A DNA stretch of 64,000 nucleotides, from assembly GCA_914767715.1 (NCBI GenBank), contig OU612069.1:4216001-4280000 (forward strand). Reading direction: 5' to 3'. This stretch comes from Membranipora membranacea (taxonomy: Eukaryota > Bryozoa > Gymnolaemata > Cheilostomatida > Membraniporidae). A program made the position numbers and the translations under genes. Under the pieces are notes generated by a model. It was not told the origin of the DNA. It searched no databases and saw nothing but the letters and a program-made list of their open reading frames with translations. Each line of letters opens with the position of its first letter. Position 1 is the first letter of the stretch. Below are positions 1 to 12,989 of the stretch, piece after piece.

Positions 1-3000
1 TCAGCTTTGAAAAGCTCCGTTGGGGTAAGTACTGAAATGCCGATAAACTGCAAACCCAACATGAGGAGCATAGAGCACCATTGAAAAGTGCTGCTTCGCA
101 CCCTCAAGGATTATTACTTTCCCTATATTATTTATAGATCAGTTTTTGAGAATTGGCACCGGTATTGTAATATTTCAGGTAGTTTAAATGTCACATAATA
201 TTATATCATACCTAATTTCAATTCGGTAAATTGCAATTCAAATCTGTGTGCAGCATTACTTTGAAGAGTATTAAGAAATCACATCATTTGCTGGTGTCTT
301 GCTGAACATTGTTCTAGTATGTTGTTAATACATCTTCCAAAATACTATTTCCAAGGTGGTATAGAAACATTGCGGCAGCAGAAATCATATCCCATTACAC
401 TCATGCAGTTTGTTGAGAGGACAATCCAATGCTCTAATATTATTGGAATGAAAAGTATCACCATTATGATGAGAGAAAGCACTGAGCGTTGTGACAGTTT
501 TATGATAAAACATTACCACAATGCATCTCATTTTGAAAGTTATCGGTGGCTATGAGGTGGTTGTCACAGCATTATAAAACAAACTTTATAAGATGATCAT
601 AAAACAATGCTGTAGTGATGGAAGAACTGTGATGCTATAACATTGTTAAAATTTAATACTCTTTGATAGCATGACCATAGCATCATTAAAGTGCTTATTA
701 TAAGCTGTTCTCTCGCATTTAACAGTGATGTATCATCATGTCAAAAATAATGTTTGACTAATACTTAGAACCAAAGATTCTACTATAACTGAATCTGAAC
801 ATTTTGATTACCATTCTGTATCCTTTTAGACAATAACCCAATCCTATCATTCACACACCATGTAAATCTTGATAAATTTGTATGCAATAAGAATCAAGAA
901 TTATCCCTTTTCTTTTATATCTATTGGTATGAACATATAACAATTGTCTTAAACAAACTGCTCACATGGATTTGTAAATAAAAAGGCAATATCGCCTTGT
1001 CTAGCATACTCTGCATGTCCTCATCGAAAATGTTATAAAACTGCCAACACAGGTCTCCAAAATTAAGATTTACACTTCTGCTTTTAAATTGTACTAATCG
1101 CACTCACGTAGATATGTTGGTAGTTGGTTGTTTGACTGATCTAAATACAACAGCTTTATTTTCAGTTTTAACGCTTTGTATATTTGGTATTTATTGCAGG
1201 TCATTGCCATCATCTTGAGGGCAAATCCTCCACCTGTATCATTTAAATATTTATAAATATTATATTCAACTGTCAACAAATAGTTCATTGAAATCGTGAA
1301 AGTGAAAGATTTGAAAGAGTTCAAAAAAGTTGCCACCTCTATAAATGGAGTGCAATCATAGACTTGATTATAAACCTTGACATGACACTATATGGATATT
1401 GAGGCACTGAGCACTGATTTTGTAGTTCAATAGCTGTAGGAATCATCACCTCCTGTATGAATCTATAAACGAGAGTTGTTACCACACAAATTTGATATAC
1501 ATATAGAAAGTATTTTGTTCTGCTAAACAAAATCAACAAGAAATTTAGAAGAATAGAAAAAAAAGACAGTGGATATTCTAGTTTGTATCAACTCGATTCC
1601 ACACCGAGATATGGAAACATAGTGATTTTGAAATAGAATTTAAGTGGGCAAAATATGTTGCTAAACTGAACTAATACTAAGCAAAAGTAATGAATAAAAA
1701 TTCATGCAGCAGCAGTGTATTTTTGTCAATTGTAACTTTAATAACATCCGAAAATTAAAAAGCGTTATTATTAATGCACACAATTAAATTTCATTTTGAT
1801 TCTGCAAGGTTTTGGTAGCTTTGGTTTTAGCCTTGTATGATATTTTTAAATATGCCTATCGTATACCATGCTCACTGAGTTAGAACTTTATCAACAGAGG
1901 ACTGAGTACTAGGAGGTATAAAGTTTCCTAAGCAAAACTTTTCAAATTGATGATAATCCAGAGCGGCAGTATTTCATTCAGGATGACAGAATTAGAGCTC
2001 CAACAATGTAGTATCCAACAGTTTCCTCTACTCTTCTGTTTCGATGATACTTTTGAATTTCTTGCCACAAGCTGGTATTGCTGGTATGTCCGGTAGATTC
2101 AGTAGTGAACTCGCAATAAGGGCTAGGGGACTTGACCCTACCAATTTTCTGTGTGTTAATTTTGAAAAACCTCTTGTTTTTAATTACCAGGTGCCCAGAG
2201 GGCCTCATTGTGAGATTGGTTGGAATTGTGAATGGATTAGGCTGGTATACTTGGTGCAATAACCAATTTCCATGATTTTCCCCTTTGACTGCCCTTAAAA
2301 GAGGAGTGCATCATGATATTCCTGTGACATAGAATAGATGTCTTTCATATGTTTGTGCCTACAATCTGAGCAAATAACTATAGCCAACGTCACAAAGCAC
2401 TTATTTTCTTCATCCTTGATTTGGGACACCAATCTACACATATTTAAAATTAAGACCAATAAAACGATGGTCTTTTATAAAAGACTCAGGCAATCAAATT
2501 AGAGTCCATAATTGCAAACAATTTGATATGGTCTTCTACTATATAGCAAATCTGCAGGAGTGAACTCTCACTGCAGGAGCCATTGAATATTCTCAGAGTT
2601 GACAATAACAGGATAACCTCATTTATTGAACCCACCATACACAACCATTTATAAGAGATTTTATAAAGGAACATTACACAGGACACTTTTATGTGTAAAT
2701 ACCTTGAGATAATAATCAGCCATCACTCTATTGTTTCTTGGGGGATGAGGGATCACATCCATTGTGAATTAAATGTAAATGAAATTGTTCTAAGGAGACA
2801 GGTGACAGCTATACTTGCTTAGGTGAACAAACCCAGAGTACGTCTTACAAGATGATGTCTCAATAACAATAACAAACCAAGGTGAAATCACCAAGCAGGG
2901 TTTATGGCTATGGTTAATCTATCACATTGGGCCTAATTTAATACTGGCAATACACAGTATACAGAACATGTAAAAATATTGCATTTACGTGTCAACAGCT

Positions 3001-5550
3001 GAGAAGAAATGTGTTTCCCTGATCTGACAAAACACTAGAGTCTAGAAGTTTTGAAATATTACAACATAACGCAGTGGAATTGCTGTGTGTGCCCCTGTGC
3101 GATGTAAGATGGTTGAGATACAATGCTTGGATGCTGCTTGAATTTGCTACTCTGTGACAGGAATTTGCGAGATCTAGATTCTATTATCAGTGCTAATAGT
3201 GGTGCTTGTTGTGTAAAATTGCTGTAAGGTTACGATCTGGGCAATATACTGAACCTTGGTGGCCTGAAGTTAGAAGAGGCAATCTCATAAGACTTGACAA
3301 GTTATCTTATAGGTATTAAAAAAATTAAGAGTGTACTGTGATCACATTGACCCCCTTCATGTGTACTGAAATGACTTAGGTAAAATAATGAATAAATCTG
3401 CCGGTCCCCGTTTTAGAATCCAAATATTTCTCTGTCATGTGGAGGTTTCTAAAATTACTGGTTCTTCTATCATTTCTAGGTACTTTTTTATATTCTACTT
3501 TCACAATTAAATATGGGTTCCATTTTCAAATTAGTAACAATAATCTAAGTCGGCATTCAATACTCATAATCTGATATTATATTAAGAGATGTCATGTTAG
3601 AAGACAAGACTACAGGTTCACATCAAATCTTCATTGTGATATTAATATTGTATCATTGTATTGTGCTGAGTGTGAGGCCTCCATACAATTCAATGCTTTT
3701 CATTGTTTCAACTTATGGTAAACAAAAGAATCCTTTATATGCTGTGCCTGATTCTTTTCAATAGAAGATAAATGTAGCATGTCAGCTTGCATCCAAAGTT
3801 TATATGAGAAAACTGAGAATAAATTTTAAGAAATGCTGTTTTAAATGAAGGGAAAATACGATAGAGAGACCCTAAATGATCCATCTTTTGGCAGCGTCAC
3901 CACAAGGTCACACGAACTATTTGAGGCTTCTAGCATTTGCATAAGTGCATTTTAATTGAGTCATCTGGTTAATAAAAGATAATTTTTTACCAACTTTTCA
4001 TTTTGATTTATGAAACTCATGATTTTTTGCATTCCTTTGTAGATTAAATAGTAACTAAACCATTAAGCATGGACAATAACTTTCAATCATTTTGTGATTA
4101 TTTCTGCATCAACTTATACAAATGTACTGGGAGATAAAGAGGAAACTATATAAGTGATGAACATAAAATTTGAATTGTTGACAGTAAATCAATGATAATA
4201 TTATTGCTTATTACACCTCCCAATGACATTGCGCTGCCTACAATTTAGTGCCTCACTTCAGCTAAATGTAGTGTCATGTCTAGGTTTATAATTAAGTCTA
4301 TGGGCGCAATTGAATATGTTACAAAAATTATTAAAAATTTGTTATCATATTTAATTAATTAAGGTGTAATAATCTAGTATTAACCCTAAAATAGACAGCC
4401 TATATCTTGCCCATTAAATTGGTCACAGCTTTAGAGTGTCACAATACACAAATTATTAATATTTACTTCTAAATTTATATCCGTGATAATTTATAATCAT
4501 TAAGTTGAGGGACAAAGAATCATACGGCTAGATATTTTGTTATCACTCGCACATACAAATCTTCTGTTAAAAAGTGTAGGTATCTTTACCAGTATGGGAT
4601 GATCTAATGACATCATTTGCCGAACAATCAAGTAGGGATATTGAAATTTTAAATTTCGGAATATTTTTCCATGAAGTAATTGTTATTATTATAATTACCT
4701 AACTATGGATTTAATTACCTCTTTTTATGAGAATAATACGGAATCTTCAGGTGGAAGATGTGGGATGAAAGTCAACAAAAGTATTTTAATAAAGAAAAAA
4801 ACATTATTGCGATATGGTCATTGGAGTATTTTGAGCGATAGTAGGGGTGTCGGTTAGAGGATGTGTCTTTGTCCATTTAAGCCTGCATTGCAAGACTAAA
4901 ATCCATTTTTACAGCACAATTGGAGCAATTGAATTTGTAAGAAGATAATTCCTAATTTAGCGATATGTTGGTCTAGACTTGTGAAACAGATAGTGGTGTG
5001 AACTTGATCAGTGCTGCCAAAAAAAATTAATTTATAATGGCATTCATCGTATATATGTAGCAAATTTAAAGGGCAACCAAGGTTTCAAACAACTTCTCAT
5101 TGATGGCCATTAATTAATAGCAGATTGCACCTTCTGCATGGGGAAAAAGACAAAATATAATTCAGCCAGAATTCTTGTGAAACATTTCTTCCATCAGGTA
5201 CTCAAACTCAGCTAAAAGAGAATATCACATAGCAGTTTCCTGTTCCTGTTATTATTTAGCCTGTGCTCTATAATTATTACAGCAAAGCCTTGGAACCTCC
5301 CCTAAACTGAAGTGTTACCCAGCTAAGAGTTAGCAACTACTTTGAGTTTTGCATCACGTGATGCACAAAGCTGATGCTGCCCAGCACATTATTCGCTACC
5401 CATTAATGCATTGCTGCGAAACTTTGGTTGCCCTTTAATTATTCTCAGTAGCAAGCCTGTCTGCCAGCATGTCTGGCAATCAACAAAACCAACAAAACCA
5501 ATAAATTGGTAACAACTGTGAAAATTATTAAACAGGGTAAATTAGTCCAA
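1..5550. other. AT-rich stretch, no recognised gene
   Basis: I see no convincing gene here. The open frames are under 100 codons, have no recognisable domain and no conserved splice context. A segment near 4590–5035 resembles parts of 7970–8590 and 15240–15740, so part of this stretch belongs to the dispersed repeat described below. The sequence around 5467–5490 matches 8690–8715. Confidence 0.5.
4590..5035 (+). repeat. Partial third copy of the 5.6–8.7 kb dispersed repeat
   Basis: This segment shares an ordered set of motifs with 7970–8590 and 15240–15740. They run from a stretch calling a 'gggatga' box, through an 'aattgttatta' box and an 'agatgtggga/agatgtggag' box, to 'acagatagtggtgt'. 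It is diverged and carries no ORF. It is best read as a fragment of the same repeat family. Confidence 0.6.
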
Positions 5551-5555
5551 AGATT

Positions 5556-5650
5556 GAATATTCCACTCAATTTCCTCATTGCTCCAATGAATATATTTAA
5601 AATAGTTCTAAGAGGGATAACAAATGCTTAAACATCCTAAATCTAATTTG
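5556..5650 (+). mobile_element. Small LINE remnant (3' part of a decayed RT region)
   Basis: About 90 bp align by eye with 16030–16130 and 27920–28020. All contain 'attgaatat', then 'ttgctc(c/t)aatgaatat', then an 'aatgctt/gatgttt' box. In the 27.9-kb copy this stretch lies directly downstream of recognisable reverse-transcriptase sequence. It is a scrap of a LINE with no coding capacity. Confidence 0.5.
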
Positions 5651-5654
5651 ACTT

Positions 5655-8600
5655 GAAACTGTCACAAGGCATATCGATTCTATCATCAAGCGGTACCGTT
5701 ATTTATACCTTGATCAGTATTCAAATGTATATAAGTGATGATGTAATAATTGTTTGAAATAAGGTTGTATCCCTAACCATGTGGATTCATATTCCTTGGG
5801 TGGCTCTGAGGCTGTTATTCGAGATTACTGTACTGTTGTTAGTGTGCACACCTAATTCAACCTATTGAAGGCGAGAATTTGGATATTATTCAAATTGTGT
5901 AGCTAGCTGTATGTTCATAACCTTTGTGTGATACTACCATGGTTATGATGATTGTGTATACATTTTGGTTTCTTATTTGTACATATTTTTGTATTTACGT
6001 GTTCTGCAGCTAGCTGCCTACCAAATCTGTTTCTCGGTTCGTACCCAATTTTGAGAAGCCTAGGTGATGACTGTGAGATATAGAGTTGTTTCTTCCAAAA
6101 TCTTCCATTCAAGTAAGTTTAAGCAGAGAGCAAGTGTCGTTATTAATGACTTCTTAAATTTTGTGACGTTTTTATTACTTGCTTTACTCATTCACTTGAG
6201 CTTTTGAGCAGGAAATCTGAGAGTAGCAACATCTTTGCGTCTTGATCTTGAATAGCCTTCACAGCACAAGAAGTTCGTAATTCATAATAAATAAGCTATA
6301 ATCAATAAATTGGCTCGGCCATAAACAGAAGTCAAATTTATCCCTGTTGTCAGGGGAACACCACGGCCACTGGGATTTAATAAATAAATTGAAGAGCAAT
6401 CAAGCTATTACAGAATAGGTGCTCAATTAGTCTGTGTCCCAATCTCTTACAACTCAGATGTTTTTGTCCAGTGACCAGTAATCTATTATAAGTGACACCA
6501 AACAATACTTAATAACTCTGTCAAGGTATGTAGGCCTATTACGATACAATACAATTCAATCTGTATATGTGTGGTACCCCGTCATTACAAAGTGCAATGA
6601 AGTTGAAATGTTATGTTTATCAGCTGACATGTCAACTCTTTGTTGTTTGATCTTGACCAAATTTGTATGCAGAACATGCTTGTCACTGAGGATATTACTC
6701 TGAATAATATCAGAAAATATGACTGTGTATACAGAAGCTTACTGTATTAGCCGAAGGATTACTGAAAATAAGCGAAGGCTGTCAACAAACCGGCTCTCAA
6801 AAATTATTGATCCTACTAATCTGTGACTTTCTCTTGTTCAAAGACTAGAGCTCGATAGTTGTATCATCACGAGAAGCTGCGGTGTTTCATAGATCAATAA
6901 ATCATTGAAATACAGGCAGCTGAACAGAATGCTATATTGTGGATTTAAGGTGGATTGTATGATGAGAAGTTTATCCCCGCGTCTTACAAAATTATGCTCA
7001 TTTTCTACCTCAACTGGTATTTTTCCATTAATCCTAATTAAAAGTTGTTTCATTTGGCTTCGCGACATATTAAGAGAATGAAAACAGATTTAAAATGGAA
7101 TCACTGTGTGCCAAGAAATTCACATGTGAAGTTCATTCATGCACAAGTTTACACAATCACTTTGCAGTGAACGTACGCCAAAGACTAACTGAGTACTAAA
7201 ATGTGAGTTTGCTACTTGCAAAAGGGTCAACTGGTACCAAGTTGCACTACAGCTGTTATCTCTACAAACTCAATAAAAATTTAACTCAACTTGATTTTGT
7301 TTCAGGCATGACCTCATATTGGCCGACAACTGTATTGTAAAATGATAAGTTATTCTTCTCTGTCAGTTATCAGCTCATGCCCGCCAATTTAATTGTTGAT
7401 TGTTTTATTCCTTTGATAATTTGACAATCAAGTTAATTTATTAATTTGTAAGGTCTTACATTGTTATCTAGGCTTTGGGGAAGGGGCTCTGCCCAGAACT
7501 ACGTTGGGGAAGGAGGGGTGGGGTGGGGGGGGGGGGGCTTACAGCGCCTCTCTCAAACCAAGGAGCTTTATCTCTCAAACCCAAGAGTTTATTTGGTGTG
7601 ACGCTGCGCTGCACAGGATAGTAAACTATGACAGGATCACATCTGAAAGTTGGAAATCCCCCCTGATTGGGAAGCCCTAACCTGAGCAACCCTGATTATC
7701 ACAATAAACAACATTTAAATGAATTAGGGAGATATGTTTATAATCTTAGCAAACTTAGAAGTTGTGCCCATTTCGTATTTTCTTAACAATTAGTCATTGA
7801 TAGATCATTGAACTGAGGAAATTCTAAGTTGGGTTCCTTGTAGAAAAGGATGTCAAATAACTCTATTTTGGTGTACAAACTCTCGTATTTGATAGTAATA
7901 TGCTACATTTTAATTATTACTAAGGGATAATACACCCTTTGCATCGTACTTTTCAACTTAATATAACTAGATGGTATTGGAAATTCCAGATTATCTTAAT
8001 CTTCACCTGAAAGGGATGACGTAATTGGTTTGGCACATCAAGCAAAATCAAGCTGGCTTACATTGCCATACAGAACAGTACCAACTTTTCTTGCACCAAC
8101 AAACAACGGCAAAAGGCTGTGAATATCATCCTGAAACTCTATTGGTTTGATGACTGCTGGCCAAGTCATACCTAGGGGGTATGTCGCTATGTAGGCCTAT
8201 TGAGATTTTCAATCAAAAAATATTTCTTGCCAAAGAAATTTGTTATTATTTTAATTACGAAATTATGGATTTACTTAGTTTTTATAAATACAAAATTTTC
8301 CAGTTGGAGATGTGGAGTGGTTGTCAAGACAAATATTTTCCTGAACTGATATTGAAAACGATATTATTGTGCTATGGCTATTAGAGTAAAGCACAGCTTT
8401 CGGCTAGAAAATGTCCCGTTCCCTTATTTAAGCCTGCATGACAAGAATTATAATACCACTTTTAACAGCATTATTAGATCCTTGGAATTTTTAAGAACAC
8501 AATTCCTATTTCAGCAACATGTGGGTGTAGACTTGTGATACAGATAGTGGTGTATACTTGATATGTGCTGCCCAAAACTATATCCATATTTATTATTATT

Positions 8601-8760
8601 TTTAATTATCGTGATTTTCATCGTTTATTTGAGCCAACGGTTACATATTTAATGCAATTATTTTCGGCTACATAAGTAATGAATCTGCCTGCCAGCATGT
8701 CTGACAATCAACAAACCTAATCTCGTGGTATCAACCGGGACAATAATTAATTTTCGTTTT
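5655..8760 (+). repeat. Dispersed ~3 kb repeat block, copy 1
   Basis: Ordered similarity runs from here to the block at 12990–15740. Shared landmarks include 'tataagtgatgatg', 'ttcataataaataagctata', 'ccctgttgtcaggggaacac', 'tcagctgacatgtca' and 'gcatgacctcat'. A third, short piece is at 28570–28840. No intact protein is encoded; the short frames inside are chance frames. The block contains a G-rich run at 7504–7537. It could be the non-coding body of a large retroelement or part of an old segmental duplication. Confidence 0.75.
7504..7537 (+). repeat. G-rich tract, possible G-quadruplex
   Basis: Several runs of four or more G separated by one or two bases end in an uninterrupted run of about 13 G. 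The matching place in the second copy of the block (near 14873–14886) has a shorter G-rich run, so this one has lengthened. The motif fits a G-quadruplex; no function is implied. Confidence 0.6.
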
Positions 8761-9312
8761 TTTACGGTATATACTTTTGAGAAATAAACTCCTTTGGCTC
8801 ATATGATGGAGAAAGAGTAGCCTCGTATCTGACAGTGCATTTTACAATGAAAATTTGAGCTGTATTGAAACCTTCAGCAGGTACTGATTTTTGTATTTTA
8901 TCACTCACTCACTGCAGCTGATGGAATTCCAAACTATCCACCTGTGTCCATGCACCCTGTGCCCAAATGTTGGACACTGTTGGCGGGACAACCTGTACTG
9001 GACGGGTGTGGGCTGACGGGCAATTTGTTTTAATGGATGGACATTTTTTGCTGGACGGATAGACAAAACGGTATGGCCAATTTTTTAAGCTCTAGCGACC
9101 TCTTTCGACTGGCGCTAAATAAAATGACTTGGCGGCAAACTGTTTTTGGACTGATCAATTTAGCAAGCCATCTGGGAAAGAGGTGTGTGTTATGTAGTGC
9201 CCCTATACCATGAGCTGGTTACATTTTTATAGACACGGAAGGGCAACAAAAAATTACATAGTATCCCACCTGTACTATTGGTCCTTATTGGAAAAGTCCT
9301 AAATAAACCTAG
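8761..9312. other. Unassigned spacer 5' of the LINE insertion
   Basis: About 550 bp with no recognisable coding sequence. It includes a short stretch with repeated 'ggacg' words (8960–9060). An in-frame TAG at 9310–9312 immediately precedes the first ATG of the LINE ORF. No part of the missing endonuclease N-terminus is visible here. Confidence 0.4.
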
Positions 9313-11916
9313 ATGAACATGCATGCGATGCTCTTTGTAAAATCTTCATATAAATTCTCTATAATAAGTCAATTAAGTGTTAAACTGTCCAAATTTTGTG
9401 ACTCGGTTTGGATAAAAATACCTTCCACAAACAACCAACACGGCTACATCATCGGATCAATTTATCTTCCCCCTGATGCTAACAAAACCGAATTCATTAC
9501 AATGATGAGCTCAATTCTACATCAAAACCAATATGTTGGCCATAAGTTTATACTACTAGGAGACTTTAATATTAATTGGAATTCCTCATCAAACGAAAAA
9601 ACACATTTAGAGCAGAGCTTCTTGTCTGCAGGGCTATTACAGCAAGTTAATGGGATTTCATACATTAGCCATTTAGGGAGAGAAAGCTTATTAGACCACA
9701 ACTATGTGAACAGTAACATTAGCATTAATAGTTGCAAGATCCTGACATGCGATAGATCAATTTCTGATCACTATGCCACATACTTAGTAATTAATCAACA
9801 TCATGCTATAAAACAGCCACGCAAACTAATTAGAACCAGAAATATTCACAGCATTAATCATGAGGAATTTTATAATGACTGTTCGAAACTTCCACTACTG
9901 CAAACAGCAACTGACATGAACAAATCATTGCATCACCGCATGGAAAATATCGAAAACTTTATCTCTGACCTGATTGACAAGCATGCTCCAGTTAAAACAA
10001 AAAGAGTGCGAGGGGCTAAAAACCAGTGGCTTTTCCCTGATATTCAGCATCTCATTAATTTAAGAAACAAATTTCACAAGAGGGTATTCAAGGATATACC
10101 TAATCCAGCTACAGCGCAAGTCAAACAGTTCAACAAGTTTCGAAACTTTGTTACAAATAAAATTAGGAATGCTAAGAAAGACTTTATAAATGACTCGTTA
10201 TCTAAAGATGAAAAAAGTTTTTTCACCTGCCTGAAATCACTGACAGGAAAGAAGAAATCCTCTGATCAAATCGAGAAAATTAGCTATCAAAACTCTACCT
10301 ACACCTCAAACTCTGACAAGGCAAATACCCTTAATAGATATTTCACCACGGTCGCTGGACAATCGGTTTTTAGTCCTAAGATCGATCCACAACCTGACCT
10401 TTTCCATGGTCCAAGTTTCTCTTTCACATATGTTGAGAGCGAAACAATCTACAAACTGATAAAGTCCCTCAAACCAAATAAACGGGGTGGCTTGACCATG
10501 TTTCCAGCTTCCCTGTACCAAATTGTTGCAGACCTATTAGCTCTTCCCATAGCCCTGATCATTAACGAATGCTACAAGAAATCAATATTCCCTGACTGCC
10601 TAAAAACAGCCCTGGTCACCCCACTCTTTAAGAAGGGCGATAAAACAGACCCTTGCAATTACAGACCAATTTCCAGTCTGCCAATCATATCAAAGGTGTT
10701 TGAGCTAGATATGAAAAATCAAATTATGACCTTTATCGAAACACATGGAATACTCTCAGATCGACAATTCGGTTTTCGTAAGCACCATTCTAGTGAACAG
10801 TTACTACTTTCTCTTTTACAAAATTGGAGAACAACGCTAGACAACCCTCAACCGAATTTCATAGGTGCACTGTCTTTGGACGTACGTAAAGCATTTGACA
10901 CTATAAATCATGGACAACTCATCCACACTCTAAAGCGACTAAATTTTGCAGAGTCAACAACAAAATTATTTACATCCTATCTTTCACATCGAACCCAAAT
11001 CATGAAAGTTGATCATGATCAGTCCAGTGCACTACCGATTACATGTGGAGTACCCCAAGGAAGTGTTCTAGGTCCAATCTTATTCAATCTTGCTATCAAT
11101 GATCTCCTTAACAAGCACAAAACTGCATTCGCTTACGCTGATGACACCGTTATTTACTGCACAGCAACAGATATCCCTACCTTAATGGATAAATCTGAGT
11201 CATTGATGAGAGAAGTATCGAATTGGTATTCAAACAATCTCCTTCAACTCAACTTATCCAAAACTCAATACTGTATTTTCTCAAATAGGAAAGTAGAAGA
11301 TTTTTACCAAATCCAAATAAACAATTTGAAAATAGAATCCAAGCATTCACTCAATCTTCTTGGAGTTATTCTTGATTCAGAACTTAGTTTAACCCCTCAG
11401 GCTAATGCCACCGCCTCTAAAGCAAACAAAATGGTCTACTTGTTATCAAAACTAAAAAAATACATGACAGTAGAAAACTCATTGAAGACTTACAAATCAC
11501 TGATCAGACCTATAGTAGAATACTGCTCATCATTGTACCTTGATGTTTTAGCCAAAAATTCAGATACATTAGAAAAAGTACAAAATAAAGCAATCAGAAT
11601 CATAACTTCAGCCCCCAAACAATTTTCTGTCACATCTGGCCGTTTGCTCCTAAATTTACATACTCTCCACAGTAGAAGGAATATTCTTTTTCACAATTTT
11701 CTCAAATCGAGGGTCCATAAAGGCCGTGCATCCAAGCACATACTTCATATCGTTAGCAGATCAAACAGACATACACGATCACTTCGTAGCAACTGTGCAA
11801 TAATTAAACCCTCATTTAGATCAAACCTAGGCAAATCAGCCTTTTTAAATATTTTTCATACATTTGTAACTAAATCAACCAAGCCTCATGAATCATTATC
11901 ATTTAATCCCACCTAA
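9313..11916 (+). CDS. Non-LTR retrotransposon ORF2: AP-endonuclease (truncated) plus reverse transcriptase
   Basis: An 867-codon uninterrupted frame encodes a LINE polyprotein that nicks target DNA and copies its own RNA at the nick. Residues ~1–160 are the C-terminal half of an endonuclease/exonuclease/phosphatase domain: GDFN at 83–86, SLLD at 125–128 and SDH at 151–153. The N-terminal third, with its first catalytic residues, is missing. The reverse transcriptase follows: LFKKGD near 438–443, NYRPISSL near 449–456, the first catalytic Asp in LDVRKAFD (522–529), PQGSVLGP at 581–588 and the YADD box at 608–611. A thumb region and a basic C-terminus complete it. The arrangement fits the CR1/Jockey superfamily; the clade is not fixed by eye. 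The ATG is probably not the natural start, because a stop codon precedes it directly and the domain is cut. A diverged copy lies at 31770–33280 on the minus strand. Confidence 0.93.
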   Translation: MNMHAMLFVKSSYKFSIISQLSVKLSKFCDSVWIKIPSTNNQHGYIIGSIYLPPDANKTEFITMMSSILHQNQYVGHKFILLGDFNINWNSSSNEKTHLEQSFLSAGLLQQVNGISYISHLGRESLLDHNYVNSNISINSCKILTCDRSISDHYATYLVINQHHAIKQPRKLIRTRNIHSINHEEFYNDCSKLPLLQTATDMNKSLHHRMENIENFISDLIDKHAPVKTKRVRGAKNQWLFPDIQHLINLRNKFHKRVFKDIPNPATAQVKQFNKFRNFVTNKIRNAKKDFINDSLSKDEKSFFTCLKSLTGKKKSSDQIEKISYQNSTYTSNSDKANTLNRYFTTVAGQSVFSPKIDPQPDLFHGPSFSFTYVESETIYKLIKSLKPNKRGGLTMFPASLYQIVADLLALPIALIINECYKKSIFPDCLKTALVTPLFKKGDKTDPCNYRPISSLPIISKVFELDMKNQIMTFIETHGILSDRQFGFRKHHSSEQLLLSLLQNWRTTLDNPQPNFIGALSLDVRKAFDTINHGQLIHTLKRLNFAESTTKLFTSYLSHRTQIMKVDHDQSSALPITCGVPQGSVLGPILFNLAINDLLNKHKTAFAYADDTVIYCTATDIPTLMDKSESLMREVSNWYSNNLLQLNLSKTQYCIFSNRKVEDFYQIQINNLKIESKHSLNLLGVILDSELSLTPQANATASKANKMVYLLSKLKKYMTVENSLKTYKSLIRPIVEYCSSLYLDVLAKNSDTLEKVQNKAIRIITSAPKQFSVTSGRLLLNLHTLHSRRNILFHNFLKSRVHKGRASKHILHIVSRSNRHTRSLRSNCAIIKPSFRSNLGKSAFLNIFHTFVTKSTKPHESLSFNPT

Positions 11917-12168
11917 TATTGTTAACTTGTATTTTTGTTTGCCACTCTCTGTTTCTTCTTTTCTTTTTTCATCTTATTCATGCAATTTATGATACCATGC
12001 TTTCATTATCCTACACACTCTATAGTATGTAACACCCTACCACTTATATCTTTTTATTCAAGTCATTTTTTGTATTTATGTTAATGTGTATGAGGTCAAC
12101 AAGTTATTTTTAATTTGCTTTAATTATAAACTTTTAGAAAACCTCAATAAATAAATAAATAAATAAAT
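9313..12168 (+). mobile_element. 5'-truncated LINE insertion with (AAAT)n 3' tail
   Basis: The element comprises the ORF above, a ~230-bp 3' UTR and a terminal run of AAAT units at about 12146–12168. A simple-repeat 3' end with loss of the 5' end is the usual outcome of target-primed reverse transcription. The clean long frame means the insertion is young compared with the other LINE pieces in the window. I could not identify a target-site duplication, so the exact 5' boundary (about 9313–9340) is uncertain. Confidence 0.85.
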
Positions 12169-12770
12169 GCCACAAACTTAAAATTAAAAAAACGATCATT
12201 GTATCCTATTATTAACTATATGGCACTTAGATGTACTTTTTGTGTCACACTTATTGAACCAAACCACAATATATTGAAGCAGTCTTTTATAAACAAGTCT
12301 TTGATTTGGTCAATCACTTATTTTCTCTTGCCATACTCATTAGAGAACAGAACAGAAAATTTAAAACGGAGTTCCAAATTTTAAGTTTTCCTCAAAGGAA
12401 AGTTGGTGTAATGGGGTCAGACCAATGTTGTCCTGACCTCTTTTAGTGTCGCTATAGGGAAGCGCATCTCCCTTACTCAAAGGTACTACTGTTGGAGGCA
12501 TCTGACTCACATGTTTGTTTCAGATATCAATAGGTATTTCTAGTGATGCAAGTTACGTGACTCGGATGTGAAACTCAATCTATAATTGCTGCCTAAAAAT
12601 ATAAGCTTATTTTACAAATATAAATGCTGAAAAAACTCACATTGCTAGTAACCATAAATCAATTGAATTGCAATCTGACATTTCAGATATGAATTAGTAT
12701 TTATAGTGATGCTAGTTATGCGATTCAATTTAGCAATTCCCAGTGAAATTTCACTCCGTCCATGAAAAAA
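12169..12770. other. Unassigned spacer after the LINE
   Basis: About 600 bp with no recognised coding sequence. Two loosely similar stretches, near 12517–12600 and 12680–12740, contain 'tcagatatgaa' or 'tcagatatcaa' followed by 'tttatagtgatgc'-like text. They may be fragments of a repeat also glimpsed near 26690–26760 and 29810–29880. Confidence 0.35.
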
Positions 12771-12774
12771 TATG

Positions 12775-12965
12775 AAACATTCACTAGCCTTGGCTTCTGA
12801 CTGGTATAATTGTTATAAATTGATACTCAATGCATCAAAGACAGATGTTATGACAGTGTCTTATTATGATTTTGATTTGATTTCCTCAAACTTATTTTTC
12901 AGGGCATGTCCTTCGAGCAGTCTGGCAAACTAAAACATAAAGCAATTTGAGAAAAATGAGATAAA
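12775..12965 (+). mobile_element. LINE remnant, reverse-transcriptase fragment (copy A)
   Basis: The sequence matches 27612–27760 closely. Translated in pieces it reads like the stretch after the RT catalytic box: a 'LAFDWYN' type segment followed by 'KLILNASKTDVMT'. It is broken by stops and a frameshift and is non-functional. It sits just before the second copy of the ~3 kb block, as the LINE scrap at 5556 does before the first. Confidence 0.65.
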
Positions 12966-12989
12966 TGTATGAACTTTAAATCCATTGTC

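Noticed and set aside
7468-7689. Minus-strand frame with Pro-rich stretch
   Set aside because: It crosses the G/C homopolymer run in the dispersed repeat, and the second copy of the repeat does not keep the frame.
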